Positions 44,001 to 56,000 of a stretch of DNA of 64,000 bases are shown piece by piece. Location of the stretch: positions 561,775,642 to 561,839,641 of the forward strand of contig NC_134355.1 in NCBI RefSeq assembly GCF_048569485.1, written 5' to 3'. The translations under genes and the position numbers were made by a program. The notes below the pieces were generated by a model. That model was not told the DNA's origin and ran no database searches. It was given only the letters and a program-made list of their open reading frames with translations. Each line of letters begins with the position of its first letter. Within the stretch, counting starts at the first letter, position 1. The DNA comes from Anomaloglossus baeobatrachus (taxonomy: Eukaryota; Chordata; Amphibia; Anura; Aromobatidae).

Positions 44001-47000
44001 TGAGCTCCACAAAGATGGTGGAGATCTCCTCCCACTGCTGTGATCTGGACAGCCCAGATGACAGCAGACGCTGTTTCTGTATTAAGTATAGGGTCGCAGT
44101 CTGACAACGGTCTTCCATTCATAGGGGGCTGCCATAAATGAGGTTGGGTAACTGTCGTTTCTCACAGCAAATCCAAGATGGCAGCCCCCAGTGCTTCAGT
44201 AAATTTAGAATTAAATAAAAACTAAATAAACAATGAATTTAATTTTGTATTAAAAATACTTGATTTCATAATCACTATTATTAATACAAAAATAAAAAAA
44301 CGTGACACCTTCCCTTTTTAAATACGGTTTCTAACCAGATATGTAGCTCTGTAATAATGATCAACACCCTGCCACCAGCACCATCCGGTCCATTTTGTGT
44401 GTGATTTTTTTTTTTAATTCTTTACCTCAAGATCTAGGCTCCATGTTTGCTTCTCTTCATCTTCTGTCTTCTCTCTATGAAGGTCTATGACTAATCCCGG
44501 TTATGTTCTTCCAGCCCCAGCAGGATCTCCCCCTGATCCTGGACCGCTGAACGGTAACTCTAGGGGAAAGCGAAGAGCAGAAGCGAGTGACTTGGACGGC
44601 TGTGAGGGCGCGCACCAGGAAAAGAAAGTTTGTAAAGGTTTTCACACAACTTAGCACTGCACATGGAGTTTGTGTGTCTGTACACTGCGTATCTTTCGAT
44701 TACATGGGGGTGGGGAGTTGTGCAATTTAAAACCTCCTGCTCCTCAATTAGAGGCTGATAACACAAACAAACAGAGGTTTTACTTACCCTCCCTGGATCC
44801 AGTGTTCCCTCTCCACTACTTTTTGTGAGGTTGCAGCATTAGGCCGGGTCCACACGGGGCACTAGTGCGATGCTCGCATGAGACTCGTCTCGCGCTGGCA
44901 GCACAGCAGGAGCCGAGTGTCATGCGAGTGTGCCTGCATCTGAAGTCCGACCCTGCGAGCGGGTCAGCGCTGCGGAGGGGCGGGCCGGCACGGAGGAGGG
45001 GAGGGAGGGATTTCTCTCCCTCTCTCCTCCGTAGCTGGCTATTGTCATTCTCGCCCTGCACTTGAATTACACCGGTGTACCTCGAGTGCAGTGCGATTTT
45101 TCTCTCGCCCCATTCACTTGAATGGGGGCAAGAGAAAAGAGTCTCACCTTACAATTGCAGCATGCTGCGATTGTTTTCTCGGTCCGATTTAGGTCTGAGA
45201 AAATAATCGCTCTTGTGTGCTGGCACACAGGCTACAATTGGTCCGAGGGGAATGCGATGTTTTATCACACTCCACTCGCACCGATTTTCTCGCCATGTGG
45301 CTTAGGCCTTACTGTAATATCTACAGCGCTGCAACCAATCACTGGGCATAGTGCCTCATGCCATCTACATAGACAGTGTGAGTCCAGTCATTGGCTGCAG
45401 TGCTTTAGACCTGATGCTATCACTGCAGTCAATCAGTAAAGACTGGAGCAGCGGTGGAGAGGCAGCACTGGACTGGGGTGTTGGGAGGGCAGACTAAAGG
45501 TTCACTTTTTCATTTTATCAGTTCCTGATGGAGAAAGAAAACCTGACATGAGATTTATGCTGTCCCTGGTGCTTCAGGTAAAACCTAGTTTGAAAACCTG
45601 GTCGGGGACTGTGTCTTTGATGATTAGTCTGTGGCAGGTCCCTGGAGACGTCGCCCCACTCTTTAGTCTGACAGAAGCCCCCTATGTGTGTATCTATGGA
45701 GAGACCAGTCCACTTTGTGGATCGGGGCAGACACAAAGTCCCTGGCTGGGTACCCTTTTAATCATCCTTCTGGATGCACTGGATTAATCATTCTTCTGGA
45801 TGCACCATTTAAATGAGTTAATGTATAGGATGCCGACACCATCTTATAGAAAGGGCTTATATTCCGGGGATATTATCCACAGTTACATAGCTTTGGGGTT
45901 TTACTGTATTGAAATGTAACTCTATGGTAGTGATACTTATTGTGGCGTAGAATATCACTATTTCTTTTTGCAAATAGGACTCTCAATCTTGTTTTCTTAT
46001 CAGATGTAGTTTTATAGAAACCCAATGTGCGTGTGGCTGCAGAATGAACCCACACAAAAAATATATACAAGCGCCCTACAGATATGGGGACTTGTGCACC
46101 CAGATAAGATGCGAATAAGCTCTGAAAATTTCCAAGAGAATGGGGTTTTAGGTGTCTTATGCTGTTGTTCTGAGGGAGCACTCGGGTGGCACAGAGATGG
46201 TCATCTTGTAGCCTTATAGCTTTCTAGGCACAACATGCCCGGTCCGTCCCAGGTTTTGTTTTGATTTTTTTGTTTTCTATTGTGAATTTCCACTGCAAAA
46301 TATGCATGTAAATTTGGGGCAATCACAGAATATTACACATCACTTGTCATAAGCATTTCCACTAATGTCAGCATAGAGGTAGTGACACAAGGGATTCACT
46401 TGAATTCTTCCAAATGACTGATCAGATTTTGGTTCCCACACCAGGACCATTGAATACCTCCAGGGTGCACATCACTGCTATTCCCCACTGTTGAGCCTAA
46501 AAAGGTGTCGACCAAAGATTAAAGGGAACCTGTCAGCAGAAATGTCCCCTAAAACCTAACAGATTCCCCCTCTGCAGCTCCTGGGCTGCATTCTATAAAG
46601 GTCCCTGTTATGATTGTGCCCACTTTCTGACCGAAAAAAAGTGTTTATAAAGTTGTACCTTTTTGGCTTCTGATTCTGTAAATCCGTCACGGGGGCGGGC
46701 TGCCTGATGGCCGTTATTCTGCCCCCTGGTCCTGTATGCCGCCCCCATCGCTGATTTCAATACTTCTGGACGCCGCCCACTGCTCCAGCCATCCCCGCGC
46801 ATGCCCAGTGCCCATCTCTCGGGGATGAGCACTGTGCCCAGCGTCACGTGCACGCAGGGTTAAGATTATGGGCGGTGCTGTGATGTTTATTCCTAAGCAA
46901 CCGCCCATAATCGCGGGACCGCGCTTTCGGTGTAGTCACTGCTCCGCGCTCTTCCCATCTATTTCCTGCCTCGGGGCAAGATGGGAAGGAGGCGAAGTGA

Positions 47001-50000
47001 GGTCAGCAGCAGCGCGCTTGCGCAGAAAGAAGCAGGCCGAGGGGGAAAGCGCGGTCCCGCGATTATGGGCGGTTGCTTAGGAATAAACATCACAGCACCG
47101 CCCATAATCTTAACCCTGCGTGCACGTCACCAGCGGTGACGCTGGGCACAGTGCTCATCCCCGAGAGATGGGCACTGGGCATGCGCGGGGATGGCTGGAG
47201 CAGTGGGCGGCGTCCAGAAGTATTGAAATCAGCGATGGGGGCGGCATACAGGACCAGGGGGCAGAATAACGGCCATCAGGCTGCCCGCCCCCGTGACGGA
47301 TTTACAGAATCAGAAGCCAAAAAGGTACAACTTTATAAACACTTTTTTTCGGTCAGAAAGTGGGCACAATCATAACAGGGACCTTTCTAGAATGCAGCCC
47401 AGGAGCTGCAGAGGGGGAATCTGTTAGGTTTTAGGGGACATTTCTGCTGACAGGTTCCCTTTAAAGGGGTTTTCCCACTAAGGAAGTTACTTTTAATCAA
47501 TAGATCTTGGAATAATACTAATTTCCACAATTGGATGTTTAAAAAAATAAAATGTTCCTGTGCATAAGCCCTTAATAAAGGGATAGACATGACCTTGGAC
47601 ATACCGGTACATCCAAAGTCATGAAGGGGTTACAGGGACTATGTCAGCACAGAGTGACTGTTCAAGCCAAGTAAAGGGGCTCGGTGCATCAGGGTGGCCA
47701 AACATTTAAATCCACCTTCCCACCTGCTTGTTTTCCCTCCATCTCCACCCTCTCCTCTTCTTTGATTGACAGCTCTGGCTTCATAGAGCCGAGAAGGGTG
47801 AAGATAGATGGAAAACAAGCAGGTAGGAAGGTGTATTTAATTGGCTGCTATGATGCACCTGTACTTGGTTTGAACAGTCATTCTGTGCTAACAGAGGTAC
47901 CTTTATTGCTATGTTGGCCAAAATAGGGATCTCATTGGCTGCGGGGAGGTAACTTTGCCTGTGGGATCTAGTGGTGCAGCTTTCCCCACCTAAATTAGGC
48001 CTTTCAGGCTATATGCATCTCATAGAGTCGTGATTTCTTTTTAGTAAAAATTCATTAACACAGTTAGTGTTGAAATCCTATTCACATTTTGTAGTAATGA
48101 ATCTTGTTTTGAGGTTGAGATGTAGGACCAGCTCCAGCCACAAGATGGCAGAAGATGACACCTAAACCCACGGTATTCCTGAATGAGCATTAATGTGTAC
48201 TACAAGGGTTGTCTTGGACTTTTATACTATGGCCGATCCTTGGGATAGGTTACCAATATCTGATTGGGGGTGTGACACCCAGCATCCCCGCTAGGCCAGA
48301 TGTTCTGGGCCACATCTGCCCTCTATTGATTCAAATAGGCGGATATGTAGTACGTGGTCGTAACCACTATTCCACTGACTGTGCTGTTCAGCTCTGCTTT
48401 TTAGCACATCTGGCCAGGAACAGCTGATCGATGGGAATGCCAGGGGTCGCTTCCCCACCAGTCCGATATTGATGACCTATCCGAAGGATAAAATTCCTGG
48501 ACAACCCCTTTTTAAGTATTGCATTAATAATATACTGTTTTCCTAAGATCTAGATGTAATTCTATGGTAAGATGGCTCTTTATAAATGAAGCCCAAGAAA
48601 AATCAGCCAAGACGATGAGTAATACAATGTGACTGCTGCATGTTGCATGTATTTCTTAGGCAGACTCTCCTAATACCTAGAGATTTCTAATAATGAGTAA
48701 CGAGTTCTTCCCATCTACTATAGTGATGTTAGGCTATAACATGGTTGTGTGACGGGTGGTAGTTCATACTCAGGATCGTAGGGGCCCGGAGGTCAGACCA
48801 CCATAATTCACAACATGATAAGGTGGCTTTACACACTGCAACATCGCAAACGACATCGCTGTAACGTCACCGGTTTTGTGACATAATAGCGACCTCCCCA
48901 GCGACATTGCAGTGTGTGAAACACATCAGCGACCTGGCCCCCGCTGTGAGGTTGCTGATCGCTACAAATCGTTCAGGACCATTCTTTGGTCCTTTGTTTC
49001 CCGCTGTGCAGCATGATCGCTAGAAAGTCTCAGTGTGTAAAGGGGACTTTACAGCGACTTCCCTTTCAAATAGCTGCTGTGAGGTAGCGTCGTCGGCTGC
49101 GCTGCAGAAGACACGGGATCCAGGCACCAAGGTTCACAGCACACGGTTTATTATCCAAAGAAAAAGTCCACAATAGTACATATGTGCCTTTCCGGCAGAG
49201 AACTCAGGGAGATGTGATCACTCCCTCACACCCGGCACACCTGCCCTTGTTCCTGAATCTATTTAACCCTTCCTTCAGCCTGTAGGGAAACAGCATTAAC
49301 CCTATAGTGGATTATCATGGAGTGAGCACAACCGGGGCGAGACATACCGGCCGTCATATATAACCCCGGTCACAGTCTCACATACCCCCCCCCTCAGTTC
49401 AAGCGTGCGGGGTTGAACTCCTGCCATCAAACACGGGCCGCGGGACAAGGCATCGGCGTTGCCCTGCAACCTACCGGCCCGGTGTTCAACCGTAAACTGG
49501 AAGTTCTGCAGAGAAAGGAACCACCGGGTAACCCGGGCATTCCGTTCCTTGGCGGACCTCATCCAGACCAGTGGAGAGTGATCCGTCACCAAGCGAAACT
49601 GCCGTCCCAGCAGGTAATAGCGTAGGGACTCCAAGGCCCACTTGATCGCCAGGCACTCCTCCACTACGCTATAATTCCGCTCGGGAGGGGTGAGCTTCCT
49701 ACTTAAGAAGGTGACGGGGTGTTCCTCCCCCTGAACCACCTGAGACAGCACTGCCCCCAGGCCGACCTCCGAGGCGTCAGTCTGTACTATGAACTCCTTC
49801 CGGAAATCAGGGTTGACCAGAACGGGCTGTCTGCACAGGACCTCCTTCAGGGCCCGGAAGGAGTCCTCGGCCTGCGGAGTCCAGCGCACCATGACGGACT
49901 TCTTGCCTTTGAGAAGGTCCGTCAAGGGGGCTGATAGTCCCGCAAAATCTTTTACAAACCTCCTGTAGTACCCCACGATACCCAGGAAGGCCCTAACCTG

Positions 50001-53000
50001 CTTCGTGGTCAGGGGTCTAGGCCACTTCTGGATCGCCTCGACCTTGTTAATTTGGGGCTTAATCACTCCTTGGCCTATCACGTAGCCCAAGTAGCGGGCT
50101 TCCGTGAGTCCCAATGCACACTTCTTGGGATTGGCTGTCAATCCGGCTGTTCGAAGCGCGTCCACCACCGCTTGTACCTGTTCCAAGTGAGTCTGCCAAT
50201 CGGAGCTGTAAATAATGATGTCATCAAGGTACGCTGATGCATACGCCTGGTGGGGTTCCAGCACTAAGTCCATCAACCTCTGGAACGTGGCCGGAGCGCC
50301 ATGTAACCCAAAAGGCAAGACAACATAGTGGAAGAGACCCTCCGGCGTAACAAAAGCGGTTTTCTCCTTGGCGGACTCCGTTAGTGGCACCTGCCAGTAC
50401 CCCTTGGTCAGGTCGAGCGTGGTAAAATATCGCGCCTGTCCCAGCCTATCAATCAGCTCATCCACCCGGGGCATGGGGTAGAGATCAAACTTGGATATTT
50501 CGTTCAATCTCCTAAAGTCATTGCAGAACCTTAAGGAGCCATCGGGTTTTGGTATTAGGACAATCGGACTAGCCCATTCACTCCGGGATTTTTCGATGAC
50601 CCCCAGGCGTAACATTGTCTTTACTTCCTCCGATATGGCTTGTCGTCGAGCCTCCGGTACTCGGTATGACTTCAGGCGTACCTTCAGGTGGGGCTCGGTG
50701 ACAATATCATGTCGTATCAGACTGGTCCTACCGGGCAGCTCGGAGAAGACATCGGGGTTCTGCTGAACCAACCGTCTGGCCTCTCGCCTCTGTGTCTTGG
50801 TGAGGGCTTCTCCAATCCTTACTTCCGGTTCGTCCTCTCCAGAGGTCGCTGGAGCCGGATGTGAACGACCCGAAGAGGAGGGAGGTGGGGAAAAAATAGC
50901 CATCAGGCTTTCCCGTTCCTGCCAAGGTTTTAATAGGTTGACATGGTATATTAGTTCAGGTTTCCGCCTACCGGGCTGCAATACTTTATAGTTAACCACC
51001 CCGACTCTTTCCTTTATCTCGTAGGGGCCTTGCCACTGAGCCAGGAATTTACTCTCCGCCGTGGGAATCAATACCAACACCCGATCCCCGGGATTAAAGG
51101 TCCGCACGGTGGCTTGTCTATTGTAGCGGCCGCTTTGCGCGGCCTGAGCCTCCTGTAAATGCTCCTTCACAATTGGCATGACCGCGCTTATGCGGTTCTG
51201 CATACCCAAAATGTGTTCAATCACACTTTTATGGGGGGTGAGCTCCTGCTCCCAGGTTTCTTTTGCCAGGTCCAACAATCCCCGGGGATGTCGCCCGTAT
51301 AACAATTCAAAAGGCGAAAACCCCGTGGATGCCTGTGGCACCTCTCGTATGGCAAACATCAAATAGGGAAGCATCATATCCCAGTCTTTCCCGTCTTTGG
51401 AAATCACCCTTTTGAGCATGGTTTTCAGGGTTTTATTGAATCGTTCCACTAAACCGTCCGTCTGAGGATGATACACAGACGTACGCAACTGCTTGATCTG
51501 GAGTAGCCGGCATAGCTCTTTGGTCACTTTAGACATGAATGGGGTCCCCTGATCCGTAAGGATCTCCTTGGGCAACCCCACCCGACAGAACACAGCAAAC
51601 AACTCCCGAGCTATAAGCTTGGCTGCAGTATGTCTGAGAGGTATCGCCTCTGGATACCGGGTGGCATAGTCAACGATCACTAGGATATGCTGGTGCCCTC
51701 GAGCAGACTTTACGAGGGGCCCCACCAGATCCATCCCTATCCGTTCAAAAGGGACTTCTATAATGGGTAACGGTACCAACGGACTGCGAAAGTGGGTCAG
51801 GGGTGCGGTAAGCTGACACTCCGGGCAGGTTTCGCAGAACCGTTTTACCTCCCCAAAGACCCCGGGCCAATAGAACCTTTGCAATATTCGCTCCTGCGTT
51901 TTCTTGACCCCTAGGTGACCACTCATCAGGTGTTTATGAGCCAAGTCGAGGACCCGCCGGCGATACGGCTGGGGCACCACCAACTGCTCTACCCCTACGC
52001 CCCGTATTTCATCTACCCGGTAGAGTAAATCCTGCTTAAGAGCGAAATGGGGGTATCTTACCTGGGCACCAGGCAGCTGTGCCACCCCGTCAACTACTGT
52101 CACCCGACTCCGGGCATGTATTAATGTAGGGTCCTGGAGTTGGGCTGTCCCAAACGTATCCGGGGACGCCTCCAACTCCGGGATGGGCTCGACCGTCTCG
52201 GCCTCTCCTGCCAATACCTCTAGGGGCGACCTATCAGGTTCACATCCTGTCCCTATCATGGGGACCCCTACGGCAGGCGTCCCGGATTCAGGATTGTAGG
52301 GCTCAGGTCCCGGACTGACCAATATCTGAGGGGACTTAGGAGGTCCCTTCCATAAAGTCCAAAAATAGGGCAGATCCCTTCCTAGGATCACATCATAGGG
52401 AAGAGTATTAATAAGTCCCACCTCATGTTGCACCTGACCGCAAGGTGCTGTGATGGTGACTATCCCCGTGGGATAGTCTCGGCGGTCCCCATGTATGCAA
52501 ACCACCCCCACGGTACGTCCTGTGGCCTTTACTTTAGCCCTTAGGGTTGATCGCACAAGGGTCACTAAGCTTCCGGAATCCAACAAGCCTGTAACCGGAC
52601 ATCCATTCACCTGAATTTGGCACAAGTGGGGCTCAGTCTCTGGGTAGACCAGGTCAGCGGTACACACCACCTGAGCATACATTGAACCCCGCCGGGTAAC
52701 CCCACAATCCATGGGCTCCGTGGTGAGTGGACACTGGGCTTCCATATGTCCCACCCGCTGGCACCGCCAACATCTAATAGGGAAGGACACCCCCTTGACG
52801 AGTTGTCGTTTAGGGTACATAGTTTTCCGGACCTCAGGGACGGAGGGTGCGGCTTCAGACGGGACGGTAGCGGACTCCCGCACCGGTGTCAGCGGTGGGT
52901 CCTTGGCCCTAGGCTTGGAGGGGCCGGACCGACGGGCGGTACGCAAAGTCTCAGTGTCCCGTATCAAGTCCTGCGTAGCCACATGCCGCTCTACCAGGGA

Positions 53001-56000
53001 CACTAATTGGTCCAGGGTACTCGGGTCACCCTGTCCGACCCACCGTTGAACGGTGACGGGTAAAGTGCGCACAAAACGATCCACTACTACCCTTTCCACC
53101 ATTTGCGCCGGGCTCAGAGTGTCAGGCTGCAACCACTTTTTTACAAGATGCAACAAGTCATAGGCCTGGGAGCATACGGGTTTGGCTTCCTCAAAGAACC
53201 ACTGATTTACCCGCTGAGCCCGTACATAGGTATTCACCCCCAACCGAGCCAGTATTTCGGCTTTCAGGGTCACATAGTCAATGGCGTCCTCGGTACAGAG
53301 GTCCAGGTATGCTTTTTGGGGTTCCCCCGTCAGATAGGGTGACAATACCTCAGCCCACTGCGGGGTCGGCAGCTTTTCCCGCTCGGCCACCCGTTCAAAC
53401 ACCGCCAGGAACGCTTCCACATCATCACCCGGGGTCATCTTTTGCAACGCTTGTCTCACCGCTTTCCGGACGCTGCCGTCGTCACCCGGTCCCTGGGTTG
53501 TTGCTGCCGGCCCGGCACGGATCGACTTGGCCAGGAGAACCATCTGTTCTTGGTGCCTTTTTTCCTGCAATTGCAAGGCTTGCTGCTGACGTGCATTGGC
53601 CTGATCCATCTGTTCTTGGAATTTTTTTTCCTGCACTTGCAAGGATTGGAGCAGGTGTGCATTGGTCTGTTGCTGCTGTGCATTAGCCTGTTGCTGCTGT
53701 GCATTAGCCTGTTGCTGCTGTGCATTAGCCTGAGCCAAATGCTTTATTATGTCCTCCATGGCGTCGCTGGGTTTGGGCTGTAGTATAGCCGCTCGAATCC
53801 AGGACATGCGCAGCTGGGTCACCAGGGATGGATGCTACACCTCACCGGCTGTCATGCCCGCCGATTCTCCACCATATGTGAGGTAGCGTCGTCGGCTGCG
53901 CTGCAGAAGACACGGGATCCAGGCACCAAGGTTCACAGCACACGGTTTATTATCCAAAGAAAAAGTCCACAATAGTACATATGTGCCTTTCCGGCAGAGA
54001 ACTCAGGGAGATGTGATCACTCCCTCACACCCGGCACACCTGCCCTTGTTCCTGAATCTATTTAACCCTTCCTTCAGCCTGTAGGGAAACAGCATTAACC
54101 CTATAGTGGATTATCATGGAGTGAGCACAACCGGGGCGAGACATACCGGCCGTCATATATAACCCCGGTCACAGTCTCACACTGCTTTGACACGTCCCCA
54201 ACAACCAGCTAGGTCGCTCTGCAGGTCCGGATCGCTGTTGCGTCGTTGGCCAGGTCTGCCTGTTTGACAGCTCACCAGAGACTTTGTAGCGATCCCGGCC
54301 AGGTTGGGATCGCTGGTGGGATCGCTAGAAAGTTTCAGTGTGTAAACCCAGCTATAGAAGATGGAAAAACCCATTCTTATCTCTGGAGTTGTGTTTTGTC
54401 TTTGTTTGTATGTATGTATAAAAGAAGAAAGAAAACGACCAAAGTCCTGTACATTACAACCACATTTTTTATTGATAAGAGCAGGGAGATAGACACCACA
54501 GTGTACAATATAAAAACAATATCAAAAGAACAATGGATGACCTTATAGATAATCACCATATAAGCAGAAAACCGCATAAGAAGCAGGTAACAATTATATC
54601 CTTAATTCACACCACAAGATACTTGTAAATATATAAATTCATATACCATATGGTAAAATTCATATGCAAAAACTCAGTAATAACATAGAGGAGTAATATA
54701 TCAATTGTTATAGAGGAAGGCAAACAGGCCATATATAGTGATGGATTAATATATAACAATATAATCCCCTAAGAGGATTTAAATATTGATACAATGATCA
54801 TAAACAACCATAAATCAAAGCCTATAAGACTACATAGGGATTGCATATAATCAATCCAACCACTAGGTGTCAGGAAACCATAAATTGAGGCCTATATAAC
54901 TACCTAGAGATTGCATATAATTAGCCCAACCATTAGGTGTCAGTGGTAGCTAACCATCATAAGTCCCCAAAAGGATAAGATTTTAAAGATGATAGTATAA
55001 TTAACTGCAGTGATGGATTAATATGTAAAAATATAATGTATGTTAGTGGTATCGGTGGTTTCCTGGGGACAGGTGGGCGTCAGCAATCAATATTTTATGG
55101 CATAAAAACTGATATTTTAGTTTCTGCTTTCACTTATCTAGGTATGTGTGTGAAAGCTGCGAGCCCAAATTGTACTCGTGGCTCCTGACCACATACTGTC
55201 TCTTTCTATGTTCTTCCTTTATTCCTGGCAGTCTGAGACACTGTCTGTAGATTATGCCAACGCCTAGATTATCACCATTCTGGTGAATTGAGTGAACAGA
55301 GCCACCATCAGTGAGGGTAGGTCCTCATAGATTACGCACTGCCTGCCTCATTACACCTAAGGCTAGGTTCACATTTCCGTTGTTTTGCATCAGTCACATG
55401 CGTTGCTTAACTCATGTGACTGATGTGTTGTACAACAGATGACAAAGAACAAAATTCATTGTCGGACTCCGTTGTGTGCGGGGGCGGAGCGCGTGGGGGC
55501 GGAGTTCGGGGTGGAGCCGAGCGGGGCCGTGGCGCTGAGGACGTCAGTGCCGTGGGGACTGCAGGGCTGGGGACAGGTGAGTGAGTGAGTGCGCGCGTGT
55601 GTGTGTGTGTACATGCCGAGTGCGGGAGGGGGCGGAGCCGAGCGGGGAAGTGTCGGCCTCCCTGCACACGTATCCAGGGTAAATATCGGGTAACTAAAAG
55701 CAAAGCACTTTTTTCTTGGTTACCTGATATGTACAGTTGGGTCCAGAAATATTTGGACAGTGACACAATTTTCGCGAGTTGGGCTCTGCATGCCACCACA
55801 TTGGATTTGAAATGAAACCTCTACAACAGAATTCAAGTGCAGATTGTAACGTTTAATTTGAAGGTTTGAACAAAAATATCTGATAGAAATTGTAGGAATT
55901 GTACACATTTCTTTACAAACACTCCACATTTTAGGAGGTCAAAAGTAATTGGACAAATAAACCAAACCCAAACAAAATATTTTTATTTTCAATATTTTGT

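Larger units (their letters stand above)
49078..54181 (-). mobile_element. Gmr1-like Ty3/Gypsy LTR retrotransposon, looks whole
   Basis: Two 305-bp LTRs (49078-49382 and 53877-54181), TGTGAGG to CTCACA, are identical in my reading. They are flanked by a 4-bp CTGC duplication (49074-49077 and 54182-54185). On the minus strand a G-run (49385-49394) precedes the 3' LTR as a polypurine tract, and TGGTGGAGAATC follows the 5' LTR as a candidate primer site. One uninterrupted gag-pol frame fills the interior. Integrase lies before reverse transcriptase, the order that defines Gmr1-like elements within Ty3/Gypsy. No break was seen; matching LTRs imply a very recent insertion. It sits in ILKAP intron 2, antisense to the gene. 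Confidence 0.95.
48832..54352. mobile_element. Harbinger-like MITE split by a Gmr1-like LTR element
   Basis: Left end GGTGGCTTTACACACTGC pairs with inverted GCTGGGTTTACACACTG at 54336-54352, with TAA (48829) and TAT outside. Without the LTR element (49078-54181) the MITE is only about 420 bp. Confidence 0.75.

Noticed and set aside
46608-47375. A conserved protein encoded in two copies on opposite strands
   Set aside because: The identical translations arise because the element is a palindrome; there is no domain and no coding bias.
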